A program made the position numbers and the translations under genes. Under the pieces are notes generated by a model, which did not search any database, was not told where the DNA came from, and saw only the letters and a list, made by a program, of their open reading frames with translations. From assembly GCF_014076415.1 (NCBI RefSeq), contig NZ_CP043568.1, positions 5,146,001-5,210,000 on the forward strand: DNA of 64,000 nt. The letters run 5' to 3'. The stretch comes from Comamonas testosteroni. Its GTDB lineage: Bacteria; Pseudomonadota; Gammaproteobacteria; Burkholderiales; Burkholderiaceae_C. Below are positions 44,291 through 53,539 of this stretch, in pieces. Each line of letters opens with the position of its first letter. The stretch's first letter is position 1.

Positions 44291-45655
44291 ATGACTTCAG
44301 TCTCTCCCCGCCTGGACCAGATCTCCGAGCGCCTGGCCCAAGGCCAGACCAGCGCCGTGCAACTGGCCGGGCAGGCCCTGGAGCGCGCCGCGCAAGGCGA
44401 AGGCCCGCGCGTGTTCACACGCGTGCTGCGCGAGCAGGCCCTGGCCGAAGCCCGCGCCAGCGATGTGCTGCGCGCAGCCGGCCTGGCACGCTCGCCCCTG
44501 GAAGGCCTGCCGATCTCGGTCAAGGATCTGTTCGACATCGCGGGCCACCCCACGCTGGGGGGCTCCAGGCTGCTGGCCGATGCCGCACCCGCCACGCAGA
44601 CGGCCGAAGTCGTGCAGCGTCTGCGCCGCGCGGGCGCGGTCATTGTGGGCACGACCAATATGACCGAGTTCGCCTACTCGGGCCTGGGGCTGAATCCGCA
44701 CTACGGCACGCCGCGCAATCCCTGGCAGCGTGATATCGACGGCGGCCGCATTCCCGGCGGCTCGTCCTCGGGCGCGGCCATCTCGGTGACCGATGGCATG
44801 GCGCTGGCGGCCATCGGCTCGGACACCGGCGGCTCGGTGCGCATTCCCTCGGCGCTGTGCGGCATGACCGGCTTCAAGCCGACGGCGCGCCGCGTGCCCA
44901 TGCAGGGCGTGCTGCCGCTGTCTGCCAACCTGGACTCCATCGGACCGCTGGCGCCCGGCGTGCGCTGCTGCGCCGCGCTGGACGCGGTGCTGTCGGGTGA
45001 GTCGCATGGCGAACTGCGCGCGGCCTCGCTGCAGGGCCTGCGCCTGCTGGCGCCCACGAATGTGGTGCTGGACAGCATGGACAGCGCCGTGGCCGCGGCC
45101 TGGCAGCGTGCGCTGTCGCTGCTGTACGCGGCCGGCGCGCAGATCACCGAGGCCGTGGTGCAGCCCTTTTCCGAGCTTGCGCAGATCAATGCCAAGGGCG
45201 GCTTCACCGCCGCCGAGGCCTGGGCCTGGCACCGCAGCCACATCGACGATGCCGGCCGCCTGGCCGAATACGATCCGCGCGTGGGCACACGCATTCTGCG
45301 CGGCAAGGACATCAGCGCGGCCGACTACATCGAGCTGCTGACGCTCCGTCAGCAGTGGATTGCCCGGGTCCAGGCGCAGATGGCCGATCACGACCTGATG
45401 CTCATGCCCACGGTGCCCGTGATCGCGCCGAAGATTGCCGAGCTTGAGGCCAGCGACCAGGCCTATTTCGCGGCCAACGGACTGATGCTGCGCAATCCCA
45501 CGCTGATCAACTTCCTCGACGGCTGCGCGATCTCCCTGCCCTGCCACCGCGCGGGCGAAGCGCCCGTGGGCCTGAGCCTGGCCGGCCTGGCCGGTCAGGA
45601 CCAGCGCCTGCTGTCGGTGGCACTGGCCGTAGAGGACTTGCTGGCCCGGGCCTGA
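44291..45655 (+). CDS. Amidase (amidase signature family)
   Basis: Ser-cisSer-Lys hydrolase of 454 residues that cleaves amide bonds. The catalytic Lys is in LPISVKDLFD (about residue 77). The glycine/serine-rich signature GRIPGGSSSGAAISV (about 153-167) holds the cis-Ser, and SDTGGSVRIPSALCG the nucleophilic Ser. GGAG stands 6 bases before the ATG. It closes the MFS-DUF2848-amidase set and is followed by a strong hairpin terminator. A GatA role is unlikely, since gatB/gatC are absent. The natural amide is unknown. Confidence 0.92.
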   Translation: MTSVSPRLDQISERLAQGQTSAVQLAGQALERAAQGEGPRVFTRVLREQALAEARASDVLRAAGLARSPLEGLPISVKDLFDIAGHPTLGGSRLLADAAPATQTAEVVQRLRRAGAVIVGTTNMTEFAYSGLGLNPHYGTPRNPWQRDIDGGRIPGGSSSGAAISVTDGMALAAIGSDTGGSVRIPSALCGMTGFKPTARRVPMQGVLPLSANLDSIGPLAPGVRCCAALDAVLSGESHGELRAASLQGLRLLAPTNVVLDSMDSAVAAAWQRALSLLYAAGAQITEAVVQPFSELAQINAKGGFTAAEAWAWHRSHIDDAGRLAEYDPRVGTRILRGKDISAADYIELLTLRQQWIARVQAQMADHDLMLMPTVPVIAPKIAELEASDQAYFAANGLMLRNPTLINFLDGCAISLPCHRAGEAPVGLSLAGLAGQDQRLLSVALAVEDLLARA

Positions 45656-45671
45656 TTGCGGAGAAAAAAAC

Positions 45672-45758
45672 AGGAGCTGCACGCGCTTGACTGCAATCGA
45701 TTTCAGATAGAAAACACCCTGAAATCGATAGTTATCAGGCGCTAGCAGCTCCTTTTTT
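45672..45758 (+). terminator. Nested inverted-repeat terminator after the amidase gene (repeat family copy 2)
   Basis: Outer arms AGGAGCTGC (45672-45680) and GCAGCTCCT (45745-45753) enclose inner arms ATCGATTTCAG (45696-45706) and CTGAAATCGAT (45719-45729); six T follow. The AGCTGCTAGCGC-like core resembles the repeats at 15196 and 47905. It probably ends the amidase transcript. Confidence 0.75.
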
Positions 45759-45830
45759 ATTCAGTATTGATGCACACCCCAATGCACGGCAGGCATTGGC
45801 GCCCGCACCATCTGTGCCTGCTCCTGCGCT

Positions 45831-46772
45831 CTATGCGTCTCCTGCCAGACGGGTGCCGGGCAGCCGCGCCACGGCCTGGCCATGGTTCAGCGCAAACGCC
45901 GTGGCCACCTCTTCGGCGGCGCGCACCACGGTTTCGGCCAGCGGGTTCTGGTGATCGTTGCGCCAGCAGGCCACCAGCGGCAGCGAGGGGAACTCGCGAT
46001 CCACGCGCAGCAGGCGCAGGCGCTGCTCGGCCAGCTCGCGCTGGATGATGGCCGGCGGCACGGCCGCCACGCCCAGGCCGTCGCAGACCACACGGATCAT
46101 GGTCGCCACCGAGGCAATGCAGTTCATGTGCGGCGAGGCGTTGCCTTCAGCGCTGAACAGCTGCTCGATGACCGCATACGGCTCGGAGCCGCGCGCAAAG
46201 CTCATGATGGGAAAAGCCGCCAGCTCGGCCAGGCTCAGGGTCTCGTCGCCTATGCCCAGCTTGGGGCTGCCCACCCAGGCCATGGCGAACTCGCCCAGCG
46301 ACAGATTGGCAATGGCAGCGCCGGACACGGGCTTGGCCTGCAGCGAGACATCGAGCTGGCCCTTGAGCAGTTGCTCCGACATATGGATGGTGGTGTCGCA
46401 GGCAATCTCCACCTGCAGCCGCGGATAGCGCTGCTGCAGCAGCGCGAGAAAGTCGGGGAACCAGCTGTGCACGATGGATTCGATGGCGCCGATGCGGATC
46501 ACGCCCGCATAGGCCTGCTTGTCCAGCATGTCCTCGCGCATCTCGCGCATCAGCCTGAGCATGCGCTCGGCATGCACCAGGGCCTTGGCGCCGTCGGCCG
46601 TGAGCGTGACCTCGCGCACGCCGCGGTCGAACAGGCGCACGCCGAACTCCTGCTCCAGCGTGGCGATGCGGCTGGAGACGGCGGCCTGTGTGGTGAACAG
46701 CCGCTCGGCCGTCATGCGGAAGTTGCGCAGCTCGGCCAGCAGCACAAAGGTTTCCAGAAACCGTAGATTCAT
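45831..46772 (-). CDS. LysR-family transcriptional regulator
   Basis: A 313-residue regulator with the N-terminal winged HTH ([20 protein letters not shown], then [18 protein letters not shown]) and a LysR substrate-binding domain ([20 protein letters not shown]). It is convergent with the amidase operon and divergent from cysK across 156 bases. Regulation of the MFS-DUF2848-amidase set is more likely than of cysK, because CysB-type regulators differ in sequence; this is inference. No T-N11-A site could be assigned with confidence. Confidence 0.9.
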   Translation of the reverse strand: MNLRFLETFVLLAELRNFRMTAERLFTTQAAVSSRIATLEQEFGVRLFDRGVREVTLTADGAKALVHAERMLRLMREMREDMLDKQAYAGVIRIGAIESIVHSWFPDFLALLQQRYPRLQVEIACDTTIHMSEQLLKGQLDVSLQAKPVSGAAIANLSLGEFAMAWVGSPKLGIGDETLSLAELAAFPIMSFARGSEPYAVIEQLFSAEGNASPHMNCIASVATMIRVVCDGLGVAAVPPAIIQRELAEQRLRLLRVDREFPSLPLVACWRNDHQNPLAETVVRAAEEVATAFALNHGQAVARLPGTRLAGDA

Positions 46773-46928
46773 GGGCCGATGTTAATCACCGCCTGCGGCC
46801 TTGCCCACTTTTCGGGTCATATCGATATAGCCCATTCGCAGAACGCTTGCGTGCACAATGCTCTGTGTCTGCGCAGACCGCCTGCGCTGCGATCCACTGT
46901 CCCACCATCCCTTATTCGCGGAGGTCCG

Positions 46929-47849
46929 ATGAGAGCTGACAACATTCTGCAAACGATTGGCGACACGCCCGTCATTCACATCAACCGTCTGTTCGGCAGC
47001 AATACCAACGTCTGGATCAAGTCCGAGCGCAGCAACCCCGGCGGCTCCATCAAGGATCGTATTGCGCTGTCCATGGTGGAAGACGCCGAGAAATCCGGCG
47101 CGCTCAAGCCCGGTGGCGTCATCATCGAGCCCACCAGCGGCAACACCGGCGTGGGCCTGGCCCTGGTCGCGGCCGTCAAGGGCTACAAGCTGATCCTGGT
47201 CATGCCCGAGAGCATGAGCATCGAGCGCCGCCGCCTGATGCTGGCCTATGGCGCATCCTTTGACCTGACGCCCAAGGAAAAAGGCATGAAGGGCGCCATC
47301 GCCCGCGCCCAGGAACTGGCCGCCCAGACGCCCGGCTCCTGGATTCCCCAGCAGTTCGAAAACCCCGCCAACGTGGCCGTGCATGAGGCCACCACGGCCC
47401 AGGAAATCCTGCGCGACTTCCCCGACGGCATCGACGCCTTCATCACCGGCGTGGGCACAGGCGGTCACCTGTCCGGCGTGGCCAAGGTGCTCAAGGCCAG
47501 GTTTCCCAACCTCAAGGTCTATGCGGTGGAGCCCGCCGCCTCGCCCGTGATCTCGGGCGGTCAACCCGCGCCCCACCCCATCCAGGGTATTGGCGCCGGC
47601 TTCGTGCCCAAGAATCTGGACGTCAGCCTGCTCGACGGCGTGATCCAGGTGGAGGCCGAGCCCGCACGCGAATACGCGCGCCGTGCCGCTCGCGAGGAAG
47701 GCCTGCTGGTCGGCATCTCCTCGGGCGCCACGCTGGCCGCCATTGCCCAGAAGCTGCCCGAGCTGCCGGCCAGCGCCAGGGTGCTGGGCTTTGCCTACGA
47801 CACGGGTGAGCGCTACCTGTCTGTGGAAGGCTTTCTGCCCAACGCCTGA
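46929..47849 (+). CDS. cysK: Cysteine synthase A (O-acetylserine sulfhydrylase)
   Basis: PLP enzyme that makes cysteine from O-acetylserine and sulfide. The 306 residues have the PLP lysine in [10 protein letters not shown] (about 33-42), [20 protein letters not shown], the GTGGHLSGV phosphate loop, and [27 protein letters not shown] is the CysK rather than CysM form. GGAGGTCCG immediately precedes the ATG at 46929. The gene stands alone and ends before a strong terminator. Confidence 0.94.
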   Translation: MRADNILQTIGDTPVIHINRLFGSNTNVWIKSERSNPGGSIKDRIALSMVEDAEKSGALKPGGVIIEPTSGNTGVGLALVAAVKGYKLILVMPESMSIERRRLMLAYGASFDLTPKEKGMKGAIARAQELAAQTPGSWIPQQFENPANVAVHEATTAQEILRDFPDGIDAFITGVGTGGHLSGVAKVLKARFPNLKVYAVEPAASPVISGGQPAPHPIQGIGAGFVPKNLDVSLLDGVIQVEAEPAREYARRAAREEGLLVGISSGATLAAIAQKLPELPASARVLGFAYDTGERYLSVEGFLPNA

Positions 47850-47867
47850 TCGCAACCCTCAGCCATG

Positions 47868-47897
47868 AAAAAACGCCGCTTGTTTGCGGCGTTTTTT
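47868..47897 (+). terminator. Rho-independent terminator of cysK
   Basis: AAAAAACGCCGC, loop TTGTTT, GCGGCGTTTTTT: a 12-bp perfect stem ending in six T, 18 bases after the cysK stop. Its symmetry would also let it work for transcription from the other side. Confidence 0.92.
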
Positions 47898-47904
47898 CAT
47901 TCAA

Positions 47905-47949
47905 ATCGATCTCCAGCCCTTTAGGTACAAGCGCCAGAAGCTATCAATT
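47905..47949. repeat. Interspersed intergenic repeat, family AGCTGCTRGCGC, copy 3
   Basis: Begins near AATCGATCTCC and ends AGCGCCAGAAGCTATCAATT. This end differs from the right half of copy 1 (15216-15236) by one base. It lies between the cysK terminator and the DUF3617 gene. Confidence 0.55.
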
Positions 47950-47965
47950 TCAAGAGACTACCGCT

Positions 47966-48518
47966 TTACCAAGGGCAGTCATCCAGACGCTCGTAGTCCT
48001 GCACGGTGGTGAATTCCGAAGAAGCTTTCCTGCCCGCGCTCTTGTCGGCCGGACCTTTGCTGCTGACCTGGAAATGCGTGGCAGAAAAACGCCGCACCTC
48101 GATCACGGCGGGCGGCGCCTTGAACAAGGACTGCTTGGCCGCCGACTTGCGCAGTATCTCCTTGCTGGGCACGGGGCAGCTGAGCTGCAGCACCGCCAGC
48201 TCGTCGCTATTGGTCTGCAGCAAGCCCTTGCAGCTCATGCTGTCGTCCTGGGCCAGAAAGGCCTGCAAATCTTCCGCAATGTCCTGAGCCGTCAGGCAGC
48301 CCTGCTCAGGCGCGGATGACGCAGCGCCTTGCTTCGGCGCAGGCTCGGTACGGGTCCTGACCTGCCACAAACCCGGCTCTATGGACTGCAAGACCTTGAG
48401 CTGGGCCATGCCCCCCCTCGGCCGCAGCACCCGCGGATTGCGCCCACACCGCGCCGGCACAGCAAAGACTTGCCGTCAGCGCGGCGGCTGGAAGAAATCG
48501 GGTTGATGTGTTGTACAT
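47966..48518 (-). pseudogene. DUF3617-like secreted protein, frameshifted at a G7 tract
   Basis: The 5' part (ATG at 48518) encodes a signal peptide, MYNTSTRFLPAAALTASLCC then AGAVWAQSAG. The 3' part, in another frame, continues GGMAQLKVLQSIEPGLWQVR and ends near residue 180. The frames join at a run of seven G on the coding strand (48417-48411); six G would give one uninterrupted protein. The 3' part has the PGLWQVRTRTE start and paired Cys (CLTAQD, SCKGLL) of DUF3617 periplasmic proteins. This may be a real frameshift, a sequencing error, or a slip-prone phase-variable tract; the raw sequence cannot decide. M28 peptidase gene upstream on the same strand. Confidence 0.75.
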
Positions 48519-48553
48519 GGCCGAAGTCCGGGTCCATGCGGGCCTGATCTGCG

Positions 48554-49672
48554 TCATCTTTTATCCAGCGCCACAGCGGCCAGCATGCGCACGACCTGCG
48601 CCATGCGCGCATAGTCCAGGCGATCCCAGGTATCCGTGCTCTGGTGGTAGTGAGGGTTGCGCATGAAAGAGGTGTCCGTGACCATGATGGCCGGATAGCC
48701 GAGCCGCCAGTAATTGAGGTGATCCGAAAAATCCACACCCTGCACAAAGCGCGGCGAGTTCAGCGAATACACGCCCAGCGGCTGACCGGCATCGGCCGCC
48801 GCGCGCATCACGGACTTGGCGTGACGCATGGCACCAAAATTCTTCAGCTCGCCGATCAGCGCGATGAAATTGGCCTGATCGGGATAGAACCAGCCCAGCG
48901 CCGTCAGAGGATAGCTCTGGCTGCCGGGCGCATCGCTGTAGTAGCCAATCATCTCCACCGACAGCATCAGACGCACGGCGCGACCGCTGTCCTGCAGCGA
49001 CCTGGCATGGCGGTAGCTGCCCATATCGTCAGTGCGAAAGTTGGGCGGCTCCTCCAGCGTGTAGAACACCAGCTCCACCGGCTGCGTCGGCGGGTTCGCT
49101 GCCAGCACCCGGGCCAGCTCCAGCAGTCCGGCCACACCGCTGGCGTTGTCGTCGGCGCCTGGGGTGTGCGTCTCCGGCGTGGGCCCGGCAGCAGATGCCG
49201 TGCTCACACCATGGCTGTGCTCATGCTCGGTCAAGGCGCTGTCGTAATGCGCCCCCATGACCAGCAAGGGCGCAGCATTGTCCTGCGGGCCAAAGCGGGC
49301 GATCAGGTTTTCGTACTCCCGGCCATCCACCTCGAAGCGCTGCCGCTGCGCCGTCACACCCGACTGCGCCAGCTGGGCCGCAATATAGTCCGCGGACTTT
49401 TGCAGAATTTGCGGCTGGTCAAAGCTGCGGCCCAGAAAATCCTCGCTCAACACCCGCACATGCGTCTGCAGGCGTTCAGGCGAAATCTGCAGCCCCGCAG
49501 GCAGGGAGACGGGTGCAGTCTGCGCCACGGGCTGGGCCAGCATGCAGCCGCCGATACCGCTGACGGCCACCAGCGCGGCAAGCAGGGCCGCCGTGCCTCT
49601 CACCCATTTGCGGGATGTGCGGGGCGTGTGGGGCGATGAAGATGCGGGGCGGGATGGGATGGATTGCGGCAT
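48554..49672 (-). CDS. M28-family zinc aminopeptidase-like lipoprotein
   Basis: Probable exported metallopeptidase of about 372 residues. The N-terminus has a hydrophobic stretch and SGIGGC, a plausible lipobox, so it may be a periplasmic lipoprotein. The M28 zinc ligands are visible: MGAHYDS, PGADDNASGVAG, EEPPNF, and a final HYHQSTDTWD. A His-rich insert HEHSHG follows the first motif. I chose the ATG at 49672; a second one 12 codons upstream cannot be excluded, as neither has a good Shine-Dalgarno. It ends 35 bases before the start of the DUF3617-like gene. Confidence 0.88.
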   Translation of the reverse strand: MPQSIPSRPASSSPHTPRTSRKWVRGTAALLAALVAVSGIGGCMLAQPVAQTAPVSLPAGLQISPERLQTHVRVLSEDFLGRSFDQPQILQKSADYIAAQLAQSGVTAQRQRFEVDGREYENLIARFGPQDNAAPLLVMGAHYDSALTEHEHSHGVSTASAAGPTPETHTPGADDNASGVAGLLELARVLAANPPTQPVELVFYTLEEPPNFRTDDMGSYRHARSLQDSGRAVRLMLSVEMIGYYSDAPGSQSYPLTALGWFYPDQANFIALIGELKNFGAMRHAKSVMRAAADAGQPLGVYSLNSPRFVQGVDFSDHLNYWRLGYPAIMVTDTSFMRNPHYHQSTDTWDRLDYARMAQVVRMLAAVALDKR

Positions 49673-49802
49673 GACAGAGGTGGCTGCGGATTCAAGGGCA
49701 CATTGCATAAGCGGTCATCCACGCCACTTTGCACCAACTGAGCCGGCTCCCCTACCATCGGCGCCAGAAGTGCCACACGCATGTACCGGGAGTATTGCCA
49801 TC

Positions 49803-51647
49803 TTGTTCCGATTTTTTGAAAAGCAGGTTCCACCTTATCCAGCACAGGAGCCCAAGGTCCCGCCCAAAGGTTTTTTTGCCTTTGTCTGGGCCTGTACCCA
49901 GGGCATGCGCGGCTGGATTGGTCTGATGACCCTTACCTCGGCACTGCTGGCAGCCTACGAAGCAGTGCTGTTCGCCATCATGGGCCGCGTGGTGGATTGG
50001 CTCGGCACGGTCTCGCCCGCCAACTTCTGGGCCGAACAGCAGTCCACGGTGCTTGGCATCGCCGCCATCCTGCTGGGCAGCGTGGTGCTGCTGGCCCTGC
50101 ACACCACCGTCATGCACCAGGTGCTGGCCATCAACTTTCCCATGCGGCTGCGCTGGGTGTTCCACAAGCTGATGCTGGGCCAGAGCATGTCCTTTTATGC
50201 GGACGAATTTGCCGGCCGCATCACCACCAAGATCATGCAGACCGCGCTGTCGGTGCGGGAAGTGGTGTTCATGGTGGTGGACGTGTTTGTGGGCGTGGGC
50301 GTCTACATGATCGGCATTCTGATCCTGGCCGCCAGCTTCGAGTGGCGGCTGATGATTCCGTTTGCACTGTGGTTCATCGCCTATGCCGCCGCCTGCTTCT
50401 ATTTCGTGCCGCGCCTGGGCCATATCGGCAAGGAGCAGGCCGATGCGCGCTCCATGATGACGGGCCGCGTCACCGATGCCTATACCAATATCGCCACCGT
50501 CAAGCTGTTTGCCCACACGCGCCGCGAAGCCGAATATGCGCGCAATGCCATGGAAGCCTTCAAGGCCACGGGCTATGCGCAGATGCGTCTGGTCAGCCTG
50601 TTCGAGATCACCAACCACCTGATGATTGCCCTGCTGCTGCTGGCCAGCGGCGGAACGGCTCTGTATCTATGGACGCAGGCTCAGGCCTCCGCCGGCGTGG
50701 TGGCGGCCGTGATTGCCATGGCGCTGCGGCTGATGGGTTACTCGCACTGGGTGATGTGGCAGATGACGGGCCTGTTCGAAAACGTAGGCACCATCCAGGA
50801 CGGCATCACCACGCTGACCAAGCCTCGTGCCATCGTCGATGCTCCCGACGCCAAGCCGCTGCAGGTCACGCGAGGAGCGATTGCCTTCGAGGATGTGAGC
50901 TTTGGCTACAAGGTGGGCGGCAAAAAGGTGCTGGACCATCTGAACCTGCACATCCGTCCCGGCGAGCGCATCGGCCTGATCGGTCGCTCGGGCGCGGGCA
51001 AGTCCACGCTGGTCAATCTGCTGCTGCGCTTTCACGAGCCGCAAGGTGGGCGCATCACCATCGACGGCCAGGACATCCGCAGCGTGACGCAGGACAGCCT
51101 GCGCAGTGCCATCGGCATGGTGACGCAGGACACCTCGCTGCTGCACCGATCCATGCGCGACAACATCCTCTATGGCCGCCCCGACGCCAGCGAAGCCGAG
51201 ATGCAGGCCGCCGCCGACAAGGCAGAGGCGTCGGACTTCATTGCCACGCTGACCGACCTCAAGGGTCGCAGCGGCTATGACGCCCAGGTGGGCGAGCGCG
51301 GCATCAAGCTCTCGGGCGGCCAGCGCCAGCGCGTGGCAATTGCGCGCGTAATGCTCAAGGACGCTCCGATTTTGCTGCTCGACGAAGCCACCAGCGCGCT
51401 GGACAGCGAGGTGGAAGCTGCCATCCAGGAAAGCCTGGACTCGCTGATGGACGGCAAGACCGTGATCGCCATTGCCCACCGCCTGTCCACCATCGCCGCC
51501 ATGGATCGCCTGATCGTCATGAACGAAGGCCATATCGTGGAGGAAGGCACACACCAGCAACTGCTGCAGCGCGGCGGCATCTACGCAAAGCTCTGGGCGC
51601 ACCAAAGCGGCGGCTTCCTGGCCGACCAGGACGAAGCCGTGCAATAA
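49803..51647 (+). CDS. ABC transporter, fused permease/ATPase (exporter type)
   Basis: Half-size ABC exporter of 614 residues with six membrane helices (about residues 30-310) and a C-terminal ATPase: Walker A GRSGAGKSTLV, Q-loop MVTQDTSLL, signature LSGGQRQRVA, Walker B ILLLDEATSALD, and AHRLSTIA. It resembles the multidrug/lipid exporter group (MsbA/MdlB-like); cargo unknown. No ATG fits: the frame opens far upstream, but family-like sequence starts at FRFFEKQVPPYPAQEPKVPP, just after the TTG at 49803, which has GGGAG about 10 bases upstream. I therefore call a TTG start. It is divergent from the M28 gene and ends at a terminator. Confidence 0.88.
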   Translation: MFRFFEKQVPPYPAQEPKVPPKGFFAFVWACTQGMRGWIGLMTLTSALLAAYEAVLFAIMGRVVDWLGTVSPANFWAEQQSTVLGIAAILLGSVVLLALHTTVMHQVLAINFPMRLRWVFHKLMLGQSMSFYADEFAGRITTKIMQTALSVREVVFMVVDVFVGVGVYMIGILILAASFEWRLMIPFALWFIAYAAACFYFVPRLGHIGKEQADARSMMTGRVTDAYTNIATVKLFAHTRREAEYARNAMEAFKATGYAQMRLVSLFEITNHLMIALLLLASGGTALYLWTQAQASAGVVAAVIAMALRLMGYSHWVMWQMTGLFENVGTIQDGITTLTKPRAIVDAPDAKPLQVTRGAIAFEDVSFGYKVGGKKVLDHLNLHIRPGERIGLIGRSGAGKSTLVNLLLRFHEPQGGRITIDGQDIRSVTQDSLRSAIGMVTQDTSLLHRSMRDNILYGRPDASEAEMQAAADKAEASDFIATLTDLKGRSGYDAQVGERGIKLSGGQRQRVAIARVMLKDAPILLLDEATSALDSEVEAAIQESLDSLMDGKTVIAIAHRLSTIAAMDRLIVMNEGHIVEEGTHQQLLQRGGIYAKLWAHQSGGFLADQDEAVQ

Positions 51648-51723
51648 GCCGGCCCAGCTGGCATGACTTGTGGCGCTTGATATGCGGCTCATCAGGCTCT
51701 TTCTTGAGGGCACCAGCAATTCG

Positions 51724-51748
51724 AAGGGGAGCCTGGCTCCCCTTTTTT
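51724..51748 (+). terminator. Rho-independent terminator after the ABC transporter
   Basis: AAGGGGAG, loop CCTGG, CTCCCCTT, then a run of T. It lies 76 bases after the stop of the ABC gene. Confidence 0.85.
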
Positions 51749-51943
51749 GGCTGCGCTGCAGCAGCCATGCAATGCCCGGCACGGCGCCATGCCTTCGAGC
51801 CCTATCCATCGCTGTAGACGCTGCTGCGGATAGCCGACCAGCAGCGGCCAGCCGAACGGCCGGGCGGCTTGTCGGCGGAATGTCTAGTCCTGATCAATGG
51901 ATTGTGTTGTTGGGCCGAAAGTCTCAGCGCTACAATCGACCGC
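51749..51943. other. Intergenic region before the metal efflux genes
   Basis: About 195 bases between the ABC terminator and the His-rich gene. It should hold the promoter of the efflux operon. I see no clear regulator site, and no metal-responsive regulator gene (MerR, ArsR or two-component) is nearby. Confidence 0.35.
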
Positions 51944-52393
51944 ATGTTGCGTGCAATCCAGAGACTTTCTCTGCGGAGCGCATTGCTGCTGCTGATCATG
52001 GCGGCGCAACTGCTGATACCGCTGCTGCACGGCCACTTCGGGACTCCGAATCAATCTGGCCTGCATGTGCACACGACGCCTTCCAGAATTGCTGATTCTC
52101 ATTTCCATCTGTTCACTGGACACGACTCTCTCAGTGACCACGATGTCCATCAAGCTCAATCCGAGCCTTTTGAAGTTGACGTGCAGAATGCATTGCAACC
52201 GCTAGACTTGGTCCCTGTCCCGCTGTTGGCCGTTATTGGCCTCACTCTGCTGACTTGGGGTCTGCGTGCCTCGCTCATGCGTTGCACTGCCGCAAGGCCC
52301 ACATCCCCTCCCGAGCCGGCGCACAGGCTTTCACGCTGGCAAGGTCGCGTCATACGACCATCCCCGGCCCAAGCTCCGCCTCAGTTTTCCTGA
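51944..52393 (+). CDS. Small His-rich membrane/periplasmic protein before an RND metal efflux operon
   Basis: A 149-residue protein without a family I know. The N-terminus MLRAIQRLSLRSALLLLIMA is a membrane anchor or signal, a His-rich stretch follows (HGHFG, LHVHTT, SHFHLFTGHDSLSDHDVHQ), and a second hydrophobic segment is near residues 93-111 before a basic tail. Small His-rich proteins such as CzcI or CopG-like ones accompany metal efflux operons. The adaptor gene starts 78 bases downstream on the same strand. A role in periplasmic metal binding is inference from composition and place. Confidence 0.7.
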   Translation: MLRAIQRLSLRSALLLLIMAAQLLIPLLHGHFGTPNQSGLHVHTTPSRIADSHFHLFTGHDSLSDHDVHQAQSEPFEVDVQNALQPLDLVPVPLLAVIGLTLLTWGLRASLMRCTAARPTSPPEPAHRLSRWQGRVIRPSPAQAPPQFS

Positions 52394-52471
52394 CCTCCCA
52401 AGCCTTTCACAGGCTTGCCAGCATCCATGCATACGCACGGATGCATGTCTTTTCTTTTTCCGGAGTCAGGA

Positions 52472-53539
52472 ATGCTCTTCCACCAATGGCTGTTGGCCGG
52501 CGCACTTGCGCTGCCAGTCGCAGGCATGGCCGCCGAGGCCGTGTCTCTATCCCCTGAGCAGGCGCGTACCTTGGGCGTGCGCTTCCAATCCATCCAGAGT
52601 TCTGGCGAGCTCAATATCTCGGCTCATGCGCGTGTGGTTCTGAAACCCGATGCCCAGGTTGTTGTGGCTGCGCCTTATGCGGGGGCGCTGCCACGTGTGC
52701 TGGTAGCTGTAGGCCAGTCCGTGCGAGCGGGTCAGCCCGTGGTGACTTTCACCAGCCCTCAGCTTTATGAAGCGCGTCGCGCAGTGGCGGAAGCCGAGTC
52801 ACAGTCGCGGCTGGCACAGCAATCCCTGACGCGAGACCGATTGCTCCATGAAGACGGCATCATCGCTGCCAGTCGATGGCAGTCAACACAGGCACGAGCC
52901 ACAGAGGCTGCGGCCATGGCACAAGCCCGACGCGCCGAGCTGGCTGCCAGTGGTGTGAAACTGGCTGGGAATGAGGCGCAGTTGCTGGCAACGCGTGCCG
53001 GCATTGTGACTGAAGTAATGGTCCAACCAGGCGCGCGTGTCGATGCATCGGCACCCTTGGTGAGAGTGGCTGATCCCAAGGCGTTGGAACTCGATTTGCT
53101 ACTGGGTCGAGAGGTCCCACTGCCCGCCGTAGGTGACAGTGTGCAGGTCATCACTCGCGGCGCCGCAGGCCGTGTCGAGGGTATTGCGCCAGTTGGCGAC
53201 GGTAGCGCAGGGATGCGTGTGCGTGTTGCGCTAACCAAGAGCGGGGATCTGCGCTTGGGAGAAAGTGTTACAGCCCTATTGACGCTGAAGGATTCAGACA
53301 CGGACAAGGCGCAGTCGAAAGCAGGCAACCGTCTGCGCATCCCCGCCTCGGCACTGGTGTACTGGCAAGGCCAGACCGGTGTGTTCATCCGCACGGACAA
53401 GAGCGTGCGCTTCGCCCCCTTGTCGGTGGAAACCAGAGACGAAGCTACAGCCGTGGTGCGCGGAGTGCTTCCAGCAAATGCGGGGATTGCGATTGCAGGT
53501 ATCGCTGCGCTCAAGAACCTGCTGTCCGGAGGTCAGTGA
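52472..53539 (+). CDS. RND efflux periplasmic adaptor subunit (CzcB/CusB-like)
   Basis: Membrane-fusion protein of 355 residues linking an inner-membrane RND pump to an outer-membrane channel. It starts MLFHQWLLAGALALPVAGMA, a signal peptide with cleavage near MAA-EAV. The biotinyl-lipoyl halves are VVAAPYAGALPRVLVAVGQS (near 66-85) and LATRAGIVTEVMVQPGARVD, around an alpha-helical hairpin. GGAG precedes the ATG at 52472, and a short imperfect hairpin (CATCCATGC...GCACGGATG) lies just before that. The stop overlaps the pump gene. The adaptor lacks the Met-rich tail of copper-type CusB. Confidence 0.88.
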   Translation: MLFHQWLLAGALALPVAGMAAEAVSLSPEQARTLGVRFQSIQSSGELNISAHARVVLKPDAQVVVAAPYAGALPRVLVAVGQSVRAGQPVVTFTSPQLYEARRAVAEAESQSRLAQQSLTRDRLLHEDGIIAASRWQSTQARATEAAAMAQARRAELAASGVKLAGNEAQLLATRAGIVTEVMVQPGARVDASAPLVRVADPKALELDLLLGREVPLPAVGDSVQVITRGAAGRVEGIAPVGDGSAGMRVRVALTKSGDLRLGESVTALLTLKDSDTDKAQSKAGNRLRIPASALVYWQGQTGVFIRTDKSVRFAPLSVETRDEATAVVRGVLPANAGIAIAGIAALKNLLSGGQ

